Positions 22,802 through 31,076 of a DNA stretch of 64,000 nucleotides are shown in pieces. Under the pieces are notes generated by a model. The model worked only from the letters and a program-made list of their open reading frames with translations. It was not told the origin of the DNA and searched no databases. Every line of letters begins with the position of its first letter. Within the stretch, counting starts at the first letter, position 1. This stretch comes from Larkinella terrae (GTDB lineage Bacteria > Bacteroidota > Bacteroidia > Cytophagales > Spirosomataceae), in the NCBI RefSeq assembly GCF_009668025.1, contig NZ_WJXZ01000015.1, forward strand, positions 300,316 through 364,315, in the 5' to 3' direction. Both the position numbers and the translations under genes were made by a program.

Positions 22802-25074
22802 TTTAAATGACGCCAGAACGACTGTTCGAGTTTCCGTTCGCTCGAATACGTTCCGATTCCAGAACGTTTTTCGTTTCGGGACGCAGCTCCGGCAAGGGAA
22901 TATAATTTTGTTTTCAGTTCTGCTTTCTCTTTTCCGGAAAGTGGTTTTCCATCTCCCATTTTTTGCAAAACCGTAATAACCGACCAGTTTGATAAACTGC
23001 TGTTAATGATAGGATTGGTCAATGCCGAACTCAATTGTTGTATTGTTAATCGCTGCCTGGAAGTCAATGCATTTAAGTCCAGATAGCCTAAAACCTCTCC
23101 TGCCAATCTCCCGAGTTGTAATGGGCTGTACATTCGCTCCTGGTTATAGCGGGTATTTACTTTATTTAATTCGCCGGTTAATCGGGTTTCTTTCTCTTTA
23201 ATCGGCGGGGGATCATATCCGCTTTTCTTCACAAAAGTCCGGGCTTTATGCTGGGCGGCTTTTAAGTAAATCAAGGCTTTATTCTCAAAAGGCAGTGCTT
23301 TTTCCGGTTCGTATAAACGCAGGTGCAGTTCCGATTGCCACATCTGCTCCAGCGCCATCTTCAATAAACTTCGGGTCGATTGTTCATAAAACGTATTGGC
23401 TTCTCCATCGTCGTGCGAATGAATATATTGCTCCAGCAAAGCCGCTACGTGGTCGTCCTTCCCGCTCCCGGTTTCGCTTTTGCCGTGGTCGTGACTATGC
23501 TCATCCGGCGCGGGAAGTTCCTTTTTCTGCTCATTTTCAGCTTTTTCGATGGCTTTGAAAGCGAAAGGTTTCGGCGCATTTTTCTCTTCGTCCGTGTCGT
23601 GTTTGTGAATAAATCCTTCCAGCACATTTCCTTCGGCCACTAGGTCATGCCCGCCAATTGAATTTTCAAACTCCTCGCCCAGGTATTGCCCGTAGCGCAA
23701 GCGCAACGCTTTCTGATCAAAGCCGATTTCGTTCGACGCACTTTTAAACGCGCTGGCAGCCAGTTTTTTTCGTTTTGTGATCAGCTTTTCCGTATCGATA
23801 ATAATCTGGCGCTGGCTCCGAAAATACTCCGGCATGATATTAACCGCCATCGTTGCCAGCTCAGCTTCGTCCACTTTCGCCGTATCTTTATATACGACAA
23901 AATACGTATCCGACTTGGCGAAATTTGGTTCCGGTTCCTTATTATCGATTGCAGCCCAGTAATAATATAATTCATCGCCCGGTGCAAAATCGAGCGCTTT
24001 TAGATCAATCATTTTGGTTAGATGAGCGTCTTTAAAATTCGATTGCGGCAACGGAAATTTCACCTCCCGAAACTTGACATTTTCTCCGGAACCGCGCGCC
24101 AGGGTCGCTACAATGAACGATTGCCGGACTTTAAAATCATCCGAAATACGCGCCGAGATACGAAGGTTTTTGTCATCTTTTAGGAAATAAAACCGGTATA
24201 ACTCTTTGGAATCCGGCTGAATCCGGGGCGCCAGATCGGGCTGAGCTTCCAGTCGAAAATAATCAGATTGATAAATTAAAGAGTCTTTTTTCGACGAAGA
24301 ATTCCAATAGGCCCTAATTGCATAAATCCCGGAACTAACCAATTGATCGCGGTATTCAAAATGGCTTTCCGTTCTTTTAAATACCAGCTCTTCGTTACGG
24401 CTATTGACCAATCGAACCGATACATTTTCGTGCTTGCTGAAGCGTAATTGCCAGGTCAGCCTTGACCCGCTGATGGCCGTAATATTCAGATCGGAAGATT
24501 CTTTGTCGGGCAAACCGGTATAACCCGGTGGCTGAATCTGCACCAAAGCGGTTTGGAAAGCAGGAATAAGCGGGTGGTTTTCTTTCTGACTTGCAGGGAT
24601 GTATTCTGATAAGCGTTTCTGAACCGAATCAGTCGATTTAAAAACCGGATAACCGTAGTAAATCGCCCCGGAAATAAAAACCAGCAAAACGTACAAACCG
24701 GTTTTGGAAAATAGAACCGAAAAAACCTGCCGAACCGGCATTCGGATGGTCTGGATTCGGTCGTTTAACCGCTCCAGTTGAAGCCGTTCGGCAACGTTTA
24801 ATTCTTCTTTATCCAGCAAAGGCAAACTGTATTCCGCATCGCCAATCGTTTGGTGAATAATGGCGATTGCCTGCGTTTTTTTGCTCCGAAAAAGCTGAGT
24901 AATCCAGGCCCCAAGACCAAAGCCGAGAACGCCCATAACGAGCGCAATACTCGGCGAAAAGCCGACAATCCGAGCACCAAACCCGGTTGCAATGCCCAGC
25001 AAAAAGCTCCTCAGCAACGCATTGGCAATGAGTTGGTAAACAAGGGCCGCCAGCGTGCGTTTCAGTTCGTTCAT
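22798..25074 (-). CDS. DUF4175 family membrane protein with histidine-rich segment
   Basis: The 758-residue protein has three N-terminal hydrophobic segments (residues about 10-60 and 130-155), a beta-rich region (LVQIQPPGYTGLPDKESSDLN onward) and a long helical C-terminal half, matching DUF4175 proteins found with MoxR/DUF58/BatA. A His/Asp/Glu-rich patch (HKHDTDEEKN, DEHSHDHGKSE, HSHDDGE) lies around residues 500-570 and could bind metal. The ATG at 25074 is used because it overlaps the BatA stop as ATGA; a longer start at 25098 is possible. Confidence 0.75.
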   Translation of the reverse strand: MNELKRTLAALVYQLIANALLRSFLLGIATGFGARIVGFSPSIALVMGVLGFGLGAWITQLFRSKKTQAIAIIHQTIGDAEYSLPLLDKEELNVAERLQLERLNDRIQTIRMPVRQVFSVLFSKTGLYVLLVFISGAIYYGYPVFKSTDSVQKRLSEYIPASQKENHPLIPAFQTALVQIQPPGYTGLPDKESSDLNITAISGSRLTWQLRFSKHENVSVRLVNSRNEELVFKRTESHFEYRDQLVSSGIYAIRAYWNSSSKKDSLIYQSDYFRLEAQPDLAPRIQPDSKELYRFYFLKDDKNLRISARISDDFKVRQSFIVATLARGSGENVKFREVKFPLPQSNFKDAHLTKMIDLKALDFAPGDELYYYWAAIDNKEPEPNFAKSDTYFVVYKDTAKVDEAELATMAVNIMPEYFRSQRQIIIDTEKLITKRKKLAASAFKSASNEIGFDQKALRLRYGQYLGEEFENSIGGHDLVAEGNVLEGFIHKHDTDEEKNAPKPFAFKAIEKAENEQKKELPAPDEHSHDHGKSETGSGKDDHVAALLEQYIHSHDDGEANTFYEQSTRSLLKMALEQMWQSELHLRLYEPEKALPFENKALIYLKAAQHKARTFVKKSGYDPPPIKEKETRLTGELNKVNTRYNQERMYSPLQLGRLAGEVLGYLDLNALTSRQRLTIQQLSSALTNPIINSSLSNWSVITVLQKMGDGKPLSGKEKAELKTKLYSLAGAASRNEKRSGIGTYSSERKLEQSFWRHLK

Positions 25075-26264
25075 GTGTTCTTTGTCAAAGCCACCCACCG
25101 TTCCATGCCAACTAAACCAATGAAAGCCAGCAACATCCAGGTACGAAAACTTTCCGGCTGTTTCCGATCTGATAGAGGCACAGTAACAAACAAAGCCTTT
25201 AACTCATCCTGACTGAGCGGCAGTACCTCCAGATTGAGTTTAAAATGCCAGATGAGCATCGCACCCAGCCATTCGGGCAATTGCCCGCTTCCGACCATTT
25301 CGGCGGTTTTCGGGCTCAGTCTTTCTTCCGTATAAATCACGTTGGAAGTGGTCGGTATTTTCAGTTTTCCCGAGACAATATACAGAGTGGTCGCGAGCGG
25401 TTTATTCACTTCCTGATCAGTTAAAATCCAGTCATAGTTCCGAGTTGAATTTGTTTGCGTATCGACCGATAGGTTGAGTGAATACACTTCCGATAATGCC
25501 TGAATTGCCGCGAGCACGGTTTTCTCCTCCGTTTTATTCTGGTAATTAACTAAAACTGTTATAGCCCCGACATGCGCCGGAGTTGTTTGAAATTGATTGA
25601 TAGGTTCTAAAACCGGACGATTGACGAGTTGATTTGTCGGATTAATAAATACGTTCTGGCCGGATGTTAACTTCAGGTAATTCTTTTTTGGTTTATTGAC
25701 AGAATCAATAAAAGTGTGAAGCTTATACGAAGCCGGAATCCGAATAAACGGCAGATCAGCCAGTTGCTGATTATTCATTAAGTAAAGTTGTAATTCCGAA
25801 CGATCTGCGGCTAACTTATTAATTGAAGATTGCAGTTGTGTCGAATTAAAAACCTGCTCTTCAGGCAATTCATTCGGAGTCTTCGCCAACGCAGTCGATG
25901 CATTAATCCAGTAAATAGCCTCACTTTTTTTGATCGCTTCTTCCAATTCAAATCGAAAATTATCAATCACCCGTTTTTCCGGCTGGACCAGATGAACTTT
26001 TGGCACAACCGACGGTTTCGCGAACCAGTTAACGACGGGCTGGCTTAACAAAACCGCCAGCAGAACATGCAATAAGCATCTGATAACCAGCAATAAGAGG
26101 TCCTCAAGCTTTACTCCTCGCTGCGGTGGCTGGTCCTTCTCCTGGAGCCAGCGGGTAGCCGCCCACGCCAGGGTCCTGCCCTTTTTCTGGTGCCAGAAAT
26201 GAATGACAATCGGAATACTTACGGCCCCGATCCCCCACAGCAATACCGGTTGTAAAAACTCCAT
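25071..26264 (-). CDS. BatA N-terminal domain (aerotolerance regulator) membrane protein
   Basis: The 397-residue product begins with the BatA domain: MEFLQPVLLWGIGAVSIPIVIHFWHQKKGRTLAWAATRWLQ, split by the characteristic HF/HL turn, and a second membrane segment (LLLLVIRCLLHVLLAVLLS). A final membrane segment lies at the C-terminus. In Bacteroides the bat genes support envelope function and oxygen tolerance. The ATG at 26264 overlaps the DUF58 stop (TGATG); an adjacent in-frame TTG (26267) is less likely. Confidence 0.82.
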   Translation of the reverse strand: MEFLQPVLLWGIGAVSIPIVIHFWHQKKGRTLAWAATRWLQEKDQPPQRGVKLEDLLLLVIRCLLHVLLAVLLSQPVVNWFAKPSVVPKVHLVQPEKRVIDNFRFELEEAIKKSEAIYWINASTALAKTPNELPEEQVFNSTQLQSSINKLAADRSELQLYLMNNQQLADLPFIRIPASYKLHTFIDSVNKPKKNYLKLTSGQNVFINPTNQLVNRPVLEPINQFQTTPAHVGAITVLVNYQNKTEEKTVLAAIQALSEVYSLNLSVDTQTNSTRNYDWILTDQEVNKPLATTLYIVSGKLKIPTTSNVIYTEERLSPKTAEMVGSGQLPEWLGAMLIWHFKLNLEVLPLSQDELKALFVTVPLSDRKQPESFRTWMLLAFIGLVGMERWVALTKNT

Positions 26265-27127
26265 CAAACTCTCCTTCTGGTCAGAAAATCTTTCAATGCC
26301 CTGGCAACAGGTTCATTGAGTTTTATACGAATCAAATGAACATGTGGCAGCAGCAATTCTTCCTCCAATTCTTTGAAATAACCCGAAACTGCCTGCCGAA
26401 AAGTTTGCTGAATGGTTTCAGCCTGAACTTCGATTTCTCTACCGGTTTCTAAATCTTTGAACCGGTAAAAACCGCTCAGGTTAAAATCCATTTCCTGCTC
26501 TCCCAGGATCTGAAAAATCACAATCTCCCGGCGCGGGCTGGCAACGGTTTTAATCAGTTGCAGCCATTCGTTATCCACTTGCAGGAGATCAGAAACAACT
26601 ACCAGCAGTTCCTTTTGTTTATGCTGAAACTCCGGAAAACGAGCCTGTTTGGGCACCCATTGTCCGGCAGCTTCAGCATTTTGCAATGCAAATAAAATCC
26701 GTTGAAACGCCTGTTTTCCGACCGGCACCAGCGGCATTAATTCACCATACTGCAAGGCGTATAAACTCATTTGATCACTTTGCCGATAGCCTAAATAAGC
26801 CAGCGAAGCCAGCAGTATTTTGGCATATTCGAGACGACTTACACCCTGCTCGCTGTAATTCATGGAACCGGATAAGTCCAGCAAAAACCGGATTTGCAGA
26901 TTGCTTTCCGTCGCCGACTCCCGCACCAAATGCTTGGCCGTCCGGGCATACAGCTTCCAGTCGATGCGCCGGGGATCGTCGCCGGGTTCATAGTGGCGGT
27001 ATTGCTCAAACTCCGTCCCCGAACCCGATCGCTTGCTGGCGTGAATCCCCAGCAACAACTCATCGCTCACCAGTTTTCCGGCAAGTTGAAGGTTGTTGAG
27101 CTTGATGAGATCCGTCGCTAGTTGCAT
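26264..27127 (-). CDS. DUF58 domain protein
   Basis: The 287-residue protein carries the DUF58 signature SGSGTEFEQYRHYEPGDDPRRIDWKLYART and a VWA-like fold with a degenerate MIDAS, FLLDLSGSMNY. DUF58 proteins are adaptor partners of MoxR AAA ATPases and occur with BatA-type membrane proteins. It lies 91 bases downstream of moxR with an inverted repeat in between. The stop overlaps the next gene. Confidence 0.92.
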   Translation of the reverse strand: MQLATDLIKLNNLQLAGKLVSDELLLGIHASKRSGSGTEFEQYRHYEPGDDPRRIDWKLYARTAKHLVRESATESNLQIRFLLDLSGSMNYSEQGVSRLEYAKILLASLAYLGYRQSDQMSLYALQYGELMPLVPVGKQAFQRILFALQNAEAAGQWVPKQARFPEFQHKQKELLVVVSDLLQVDNEWLQLIKTVASPRREIVIFQILGEQEMDFNLSGFYRFKDLETGREIEVQAETIQQTFRQAVSGYFKELEEELLLPHVHLIRIKLNEPVARALKDFLTRRRV

Positions 27128-27144
27128 CAGTTAAAAAGACTATT

Positions 27145-27230
27145 TCGCAGAGTTGAGCGGAGTTAAAAGGAGTTAAGCAGAGTTTTGTTTTTTCTTCGCT
27201 TAACTCTATTGACTCCGCTCAACTCTGCGA
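27145..27230. repeat. Word-built inverted repeat (GCAGAGTTGAGCGGAGT type) overlapping the MoxR stop
   Basis: A perfect 19-base arm (27145-27163) pairs with 27212-27230; an inner eight-base pair (27171-27178 with 27198-27205) uses the related word AGTTAAGC. The right arm includes the last three codons and the stop of the moxR gene. The left arm lies 18 bases from the DUF58 start. Confidence 0.92.
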
Positions 27231-28211
27231 TACAACTTTACTTAGTAACTCTTTTATCACCTGATCCGTCGTGACATTTTCCGCTTCGGCTCTGAAATTC
27301 AAGGCGATGCGGTGGCGCAGGATGGGATAGGCTAGCGTCTGAATATCTTCAGGAATCACCGAAAACCGCTCGTTCAAAACCGCCCTTGCCTTCGAGCAAA
27401 GCACAAGTGCCTGCCCCGCGCGCGGTCCCGCCCCCCAGTCGCACCATTGCTTCACAAAAGCCGACGAACTGCTTTCGGGGCGCGTCGATCGAACCAGTTT
27501 GTTGATAAACCCGATCAATTCATCGCTGATGTGAACCTGCCGGGTAAGGTATTGCAACTCAATAATTTCCTGATCGCTCAGTACGGTTTTTAGTTCCGGA
27601 CGACTGGTTCCGGTCGTGCTTTTCAACACGCTCAGTTCCTCCTGCTCAGACGGATAACTCAGGCGGATGTAGAGCAAAAACCGGTCTAACTGAGCTTCCG
27701 GCAGCGGATAGGTTCCGGCCTGTTCAATCGGATTCTGGGTCGCAATGATCAAAAAGGGTCGTGGTAACTCGTAGTCAGTTCCGCCGTAGGTCACCTTGTA
27801 CTCCTGCATGGCTTCCAGCAAAGCCGCCTGCGTTTTGGGGGGCGTGCGGTTAATTTCGTCGGCCAACACCACATTTGCGAAGATCGGCCCCCGATTGAAT
27901 TTGAAGAATTTCTTACCGGTGTTATGATCCTCTTCCAGAATTTCCGTACCGATAATATCGCCCGGCATGAGGTCCGGCGTAAACTGAATCCGTTTAAAAT
28001 TCATCTCCAACGCTTCCGCCATCGTTTTCACCATCAACGTCTTGGCCAAACCCGGCACGCCTTCCAGCAGGCAATGACCGCCCGTCAGCAGCGAAATCAG
28101 AATTTCATCAATGGCCTCCTGCTGTCCGACAATCACTTTCCCAATTTCCTTCTTTAGCTGCGGAAGTTTGGCTACGATGGTTTTATAATGCGTCAGTTCC
28201 TTTGTTTCCAA
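27219..28211 (-). CDS. MoxR family AAA+ ATPase
   Basis: The 330-residue AAA+ protein shows IGKVIVGQQEAIDEIL, Walker A as LEGVPGLAKTLMV, Walker B as VVLADEINRTPPKTQAALLEAMQE and sensor 1 in IIATQNPIEQAGTYPLPEAQLDRF. MoxR ATPases act as chaperones for VWA-containing partners, here DUF58 and the BatA-type proteins. No ATG is available near the family N-terminus, so a TTG at 28211 is taken, three bases after the DUF4159 stop. The last codons lie inside the inverted repeat. Confidence 0.94.
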   Translation of the reverse strand: METKELTHYKTIVAKLPQLKKEIGKVIVGQQEAIDEILISLLTGGHCLLEGVPGLAKTLMVKTMAEALEMNFKRIQFTPDLMPGDIIGTEILEEDHNTGKKFFKFNRGPIFANVVLADEINRTPPKTQAALLEAMQEYKVTYGGTDYELPRPFLIIATQNPIEQAGTYPLPEAQLDRFLLYIRLSYPSEQEELSVLKSTTGTSRPELKTVLSDQEIIELQYLTRQVHISDELIGFINKLVRSTRPESSSSAFVKQWCDWGAGPRAGQALVLCSKARAVLNERFSVIPEDIQTLAYPILRHRIALNFRAEAENVTTDQVIKELLSKVVSQS

Positions 28212-28214
28212 TGC

Positions 28215-28889
28215 TTAGGCGGTTAATGCGTACGTAACAATATTCACCCCAAATTTGGTATTATCCTCGGCCAGAAATCGTTTGTTGCGGAAGTCGTAAT
28301 CCCACTCGCAACCGTAATCCTTGTTGCTGTAAAGCACACCAATACGTCCGTTAATCAGGACGGCTTTGAGGTAATCGTGTACGAGATCGTCGCCCCAGCC
28401 GTTCAGTTCAAACGTTGTCGTGGGCGGACCTTCCTCAAAATGAAAAAAGCAGTTGTAAATCGGGTGGGTATTCGAAATTTTCTGCAGGGCTTTCGGGCCA
28501 AACGTACGGGCCATTTCCTGCTCAAACGACTTGGCGAAAAGCCCGTCGATGTCGTGGTTGCAGTCGTCGACAAATACAAATCCGCCATTCTGAACGTAGC
28601 GTTTGAAGTGATCCCGCTCCTGCGTCGAAAACTCCACCAGCTTATGGCCGCTCAGGTAGCAGAACGGACTTTTAAAAATCTCATTACTAGCCAATTGAAC
28701 CACTTTTTCTTTTTCATCGACTGGAATGGTGGTATACTCAACCAGGGAATGCAGCAGATTCGACGGCATTCGCTGGTCCGTATCCCAATCGCCGGAAGTG
28801 TACTGGATGCGGGTGAAAAAGAACGGTTTCAAAATGCGTTGATGAAATGTACTATTTACCTGATCGCGAACCTGTTTAAAGCTCAGCAA
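28215..28889 (-). CDS. DUF4159 domain protein
   Basis: The 224-residue product matches DUF4159: FTRIQYTSGDWDTDQRMPSN, SLVEYTTIPV, FCYLSGHKLVEFS, GGFVFVDDCNHDIDGLFAKS and DYGCEWDYDFRNKRFLAEDNTKFGVNI. The family accompanies MoxR operons and has a glutamine-amidotransferase-like fold; role unknown. No ATG precedes the domain: the candidates are TTG at 28889, which lies inside the 3' end of the toxin gene, or TTG at 28832. The native start may have been lost or replaced when the toxin-antitoxin pair arrived. Confidence 0.82.
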   Translation of the reverse strand: MLSFKQVRDQVNSTFHQRILKPFFFTRIQYTSGDWDTDQRMPSNLLHSLVEYTTIPVDEKEKVVQLASNEIFKSPFCYLSGHKLVEFSTQERDHFKRYVQNGGFVFVDDCNHDIDGLFAKSFEQEMARTFGPKALQKISNTHPIYNCFFHFEEGPPTTTFELNGWGDDLVHDYLKAVLINGRIGVLYSNKDYGCEWDYDFRNKRFLAEDNTKFGVNIVTYALTA

Positions 28890-29295
28890 TCACAATTATT
28901 TCGATTTCCTGTATGCCTTTAAGCTTTTTATCATTCGTCAGAAACCTGTCACATTGATTCTCAATTGCAGTGGCAATCTGTAACGAATCGACAGCTTTTA
29001 AAAACAAGTATTTGGCTCTGAGTTTCGATGCGGTTTTTGCGATTTCCAAGGTTACATCCACTACCCGGCAATCAAGCTCTTTTAAAAAAATATCGAAATC
29101 TTTAATCAAATCATATCGTCCCGTTTGTTCGGGCTTTACACAAAATTCACTGACAGTCAACACACTGGTTTCGAACTCAACGTTGTTTTCAACGGCCTGA
29201 AACAGAAATCCAGCCACTTTTGGATAGAATTCAGTATGATTTTGTAGTAGATAAATCAGTGGGGCCGTATCAATAAAAATTTTAGAAACGATCAT
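28876..29295 (-). CDS. PIN-domain ribonuclease toxin (VapC-like)
   Basis: The 139-residue PIN protein has acidic active-site residues in FIDTAPLIYLL, TVSEFCVKPEQ, AVDSLQIATAI and CDRFLTNDKKL. VapC toxins cut tRNA or rRNA. Its ATG overlaps the upstream antitoxin by 14 bases, and its 3' end overlaps the DUF4159 reading frame by 14 bases. The pair therefore heads the MoxR operon. Confidence 0.85.
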   Translation of the reverse strand: MIVSKIFIDTAPLIYLLQNHTEFYPKVAGFLFQAVENNVEFETSVLTVSEFCVKPEQTGRYDLIKDFDIFLKELDCRVVDVTLEIAKTASKLRAKYLFLKAVDSLQIATAIENQCDRFLTNDKKLKGIQEIEIIVIAEL

Positions 29296-29488
29296 CGTCC
29301 CGTAATTTATTTACATATTCCTGAGCATCCTGCGACCATACGTTTTCGCCTTTTCCCCGGAATTTAGTCAGGGTCGTTTTGATTCGGCCAATTCGGTTCA
29401 GTCGTTTAAGAAGTTCGTGATAAACGACCTCTAATTCATCCGAATTTAGCGTGTTTATTTCCTGAATAATTACTTCTGTTCTGCTCAT
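29282..29488 (-). CDS. Antitoxin partner of the PIN-domain toxin
   Basis: A 68-residue protein, helical in the first half (EVIIQEINTLNSDELEVVYHELLKRL) with a basic/acidic tail ending YVNKLRDDDRF. Small size, position just before a PIN toxin and the 14-base overlap identify it as the antitoxin. It does not show an AbrB- or Phd-type DNA-binding motif that I can recognise. Confidence 0.75.
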   Translation of the reverse strand: MSRTEVIIQEINTLNSDELEVVYHELLKRLNRIGRIKTTLTKFRGKGENVWSQDAQEYVNKLRDDDRF

Positions 29489-29532
29489 AGCCGCATGGTT
29501 TTAACGAATTAACAAAATTCTTCAGATAAAAA

Positions 29533-29613
29533 TTGTTACATAGAGCTTATCAGAGGCAATCAGAGGAGTTCTCCGATAAACCCCGATTATCTCTGATTGA
29601 CCCTGTGTAACAA
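29533..29613. repeat. Word-built inverted repeat (TCAGAGG type)
   Basis: TTGTTACATAG (29533-29543) pairs with 29603-29613 (10 of 11) and CAATCAGAG (29557-29565) pairs perfectly with 29591-29599. TATCAGAGG/CAATCAGAGG words repeat on the left. It lies between the PmbA-like stop and the antitoxin start (45 bases away). Confidence 0.85.
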
Positions 29614-29620
29614 CTTGTAT

Positions 29621-30955
29621 CTATACCGCGTCCGAAAGGCTACTAAATGTAAACTCCCGGATTTTCATCGGCGGAATCAGGTAATTCGAATTCGATTCCG
29701 TGCTGACCACCCGCTCCGGCTTGCCCAGGGCTTCGAGGTTATTCAGCATAATGACCGGACTTTCGTTGAACCGGAAATTCTTGATCGGGTGTTTGATTTT
29801 GCCGTTTTCGATGTAAAACGTACCGTCTCGCGTCAAACCGGTCAGCAGCAACGTTTGCGGATCAACGGAGCGAATATACCAGAGTTTGGTCACCAGAATA
29901 CCGCGCTGGGTGCTCTTGATCATGTCATCGAGCGACGCCGTGCCCCCCGCCATAATCACATTGCTCGGAAACGGAACCGGTTTTACCCCTTTCTTCTGCG
30001 CCCAGAAACGCGAATAGGCCATGTTTTTCACAACCCCTTTCTCGATCCAGTTGATTTTTTCCTGAGGCTGCCCATCGCCCGCCCAGGGCGACGCGGGCAA
30101 TTCCGGATTGGTCGGATCAGAGAAAATTGTAACCCGCTCATCCACAATCTTTTCGCCCAGTTTGGTTTTACCACCCGGTTTGCTCAGGAACGACCGGCCT
30201 TCGTCGGCGCTGCGGGCATCCATGCCAAAAAAGATGTTTTCGAGCAACACCACGCCCGCCGTCGGTTCCAGAATCACCGTATATTTTCCCGGTTCCAGCG
30301 CCCGCGCGCCCACCGAACCCAGGCATTTTTCCACCGCAATTTTGGTGGCAGAAACAGTATCGAGTTTCGAAAAATCACTGTACCCGCGCGTCACGTATCC
30401 CGAACCCGTACCGTCGTCGGTGCGAACCGTCAGCGAAAAATTCACGTTCGTGCTGGGGTAATACGCAAACAAACCTTTGGAGTTCATCATGGCCGAATAG
30501 CCCCGGTAATCTTCCAGAAAACCAGCAGCAGCCAGCTTTTGATTTCCCGACACGGCCAGACTTTTGGCAACGGCTTCGGCCCGGGCTGCGGGCGTAATTT
30601 TAGCCGTCGATTCAAAATACCCCGCCGATTTCAGGTATTGCTGGGGTCCGAGCACCCCGACATACTCCGGATTTTCGGGCGCCAGTTGTGCCAGTTCCTC
30701 GGCCCGCCGGACCACTTTTTCCAGCGAGGCATCGTCAAACTCGTCGATGGCTGCTACCCCCACTTTTTTCCCAAAAGCCGACAGAACCTGCAAATTCTGG
30801 TTGATGGTGGACCCACTGGTCGAAACCTCGTTCCGGGCGTAGCGGATATTTCCCCGTTCTCCGCCCGACAGGTTCACCACACATTCGTCCGCCTTTGAAT
30901 AACTTAACACCTTCTGAAGCAACGCCTTAGCTTCCGCTTCGGTTAGAAGAACCAT
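29621..30955 (-). CDS. TldE/PmbA-like metalloprotease subunit (copy 1)
   Basis: The 444-residue protein belongs to the TldD/PmbA family and is of the PmbA (TldE) type, without the HExxxH motif. Visible tracts include ECVVNLSGGERGNIRYARNEVSTSG, AQLAPENPEYVGVLGP, and the C-terminal SPVIMLNNLEALGKP. TldE pairs with TldD to form a protease that opens a cage only to unfolded peptides, used in microcin and CcdA processing in E. coli. It lies 121 bases downstream of tldD copy 1, with an inverted repeat between. No signal peptide is visible. Confidence 0.88.
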   Translation of the reverse strand: MVLLTEAEAKALLQKVLSYSKADECVVNLSGGERGNIRYARNEVSTSGSTINQNLQVLSAFGKKVGVAAIDEFDDASLEKVVRRAEELAQLAPENPEYVGVLGPQQYLKSAGYFESTAKITPAARAEAVAKSLAVSGNQKLAAAGFLEDYRGYSAMMNSKGLFAYYPSTNVNFSLTVRTDDGTGSGYVTRGYSDFSKLDTVSATKIAVEKCLGSVGARALEPGKYTVILEPTAGVVLLENIFFGMDARSADEGRSFLSKPGGKTKLGEKIVDERVTIFSDPTNPELPASPWAGDGQPQEKINWIEKGVVKNMAYSRFWAQKKGVKPVPFPSNVIMAGGTASLDDMIKSTQRGILVTKLWYIRSVDPQTLLLTGLTRDGTFYIENGKIKHPIKNFRFNESPVIMLNNLEALGKPERVVSTESNSNYLIPPMKIREFTFSSLSDAV

Positions 30956-30966
30956 ATTTTTGAGTC

Positions 30967-31070
30967 GTTTACGGTTTTTGGTTTACGGTTTTCGGTGGCT
31001 GATGCATTCTTGGCCAACGCATTGGAATTGTGCGTCAGCTACCGAAAACTGTAAACCAAAAACCGTAAAC
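30967..31070. repeat. Word-built inverted repeat (TTTACGG/TTTTCGG type), copy 1
   Basis: The 40-base arms 30967-31006 and 31031-31070 pair at 37 positions; the three differences are transitions. The outer part is TTTACGG and TTTTTGG words, the inner end is GCTGACGCA-like. The left arm begins 12 bases from the PmbA-like start codon. Relatives lie at 36849-36972 and 63897-63993. Confidence 0.92.
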
Positions 31071-31076
31071 CGTAAC

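Noticed and set aside
29597..30898. 433-codon plus-strand frame
   Set aside because: It is antisense to the PmbA-like gene; high GC at third positions keeps the opposite strand open. Its composition is rich in Arg, His and Phe and matches no family.
30967..31070. Insertion sequence or MITE terminal repeats
   Set aside because: No transposase, no target-site duplication could be seen, and the loop is only 24 bases; the arms change between copies.
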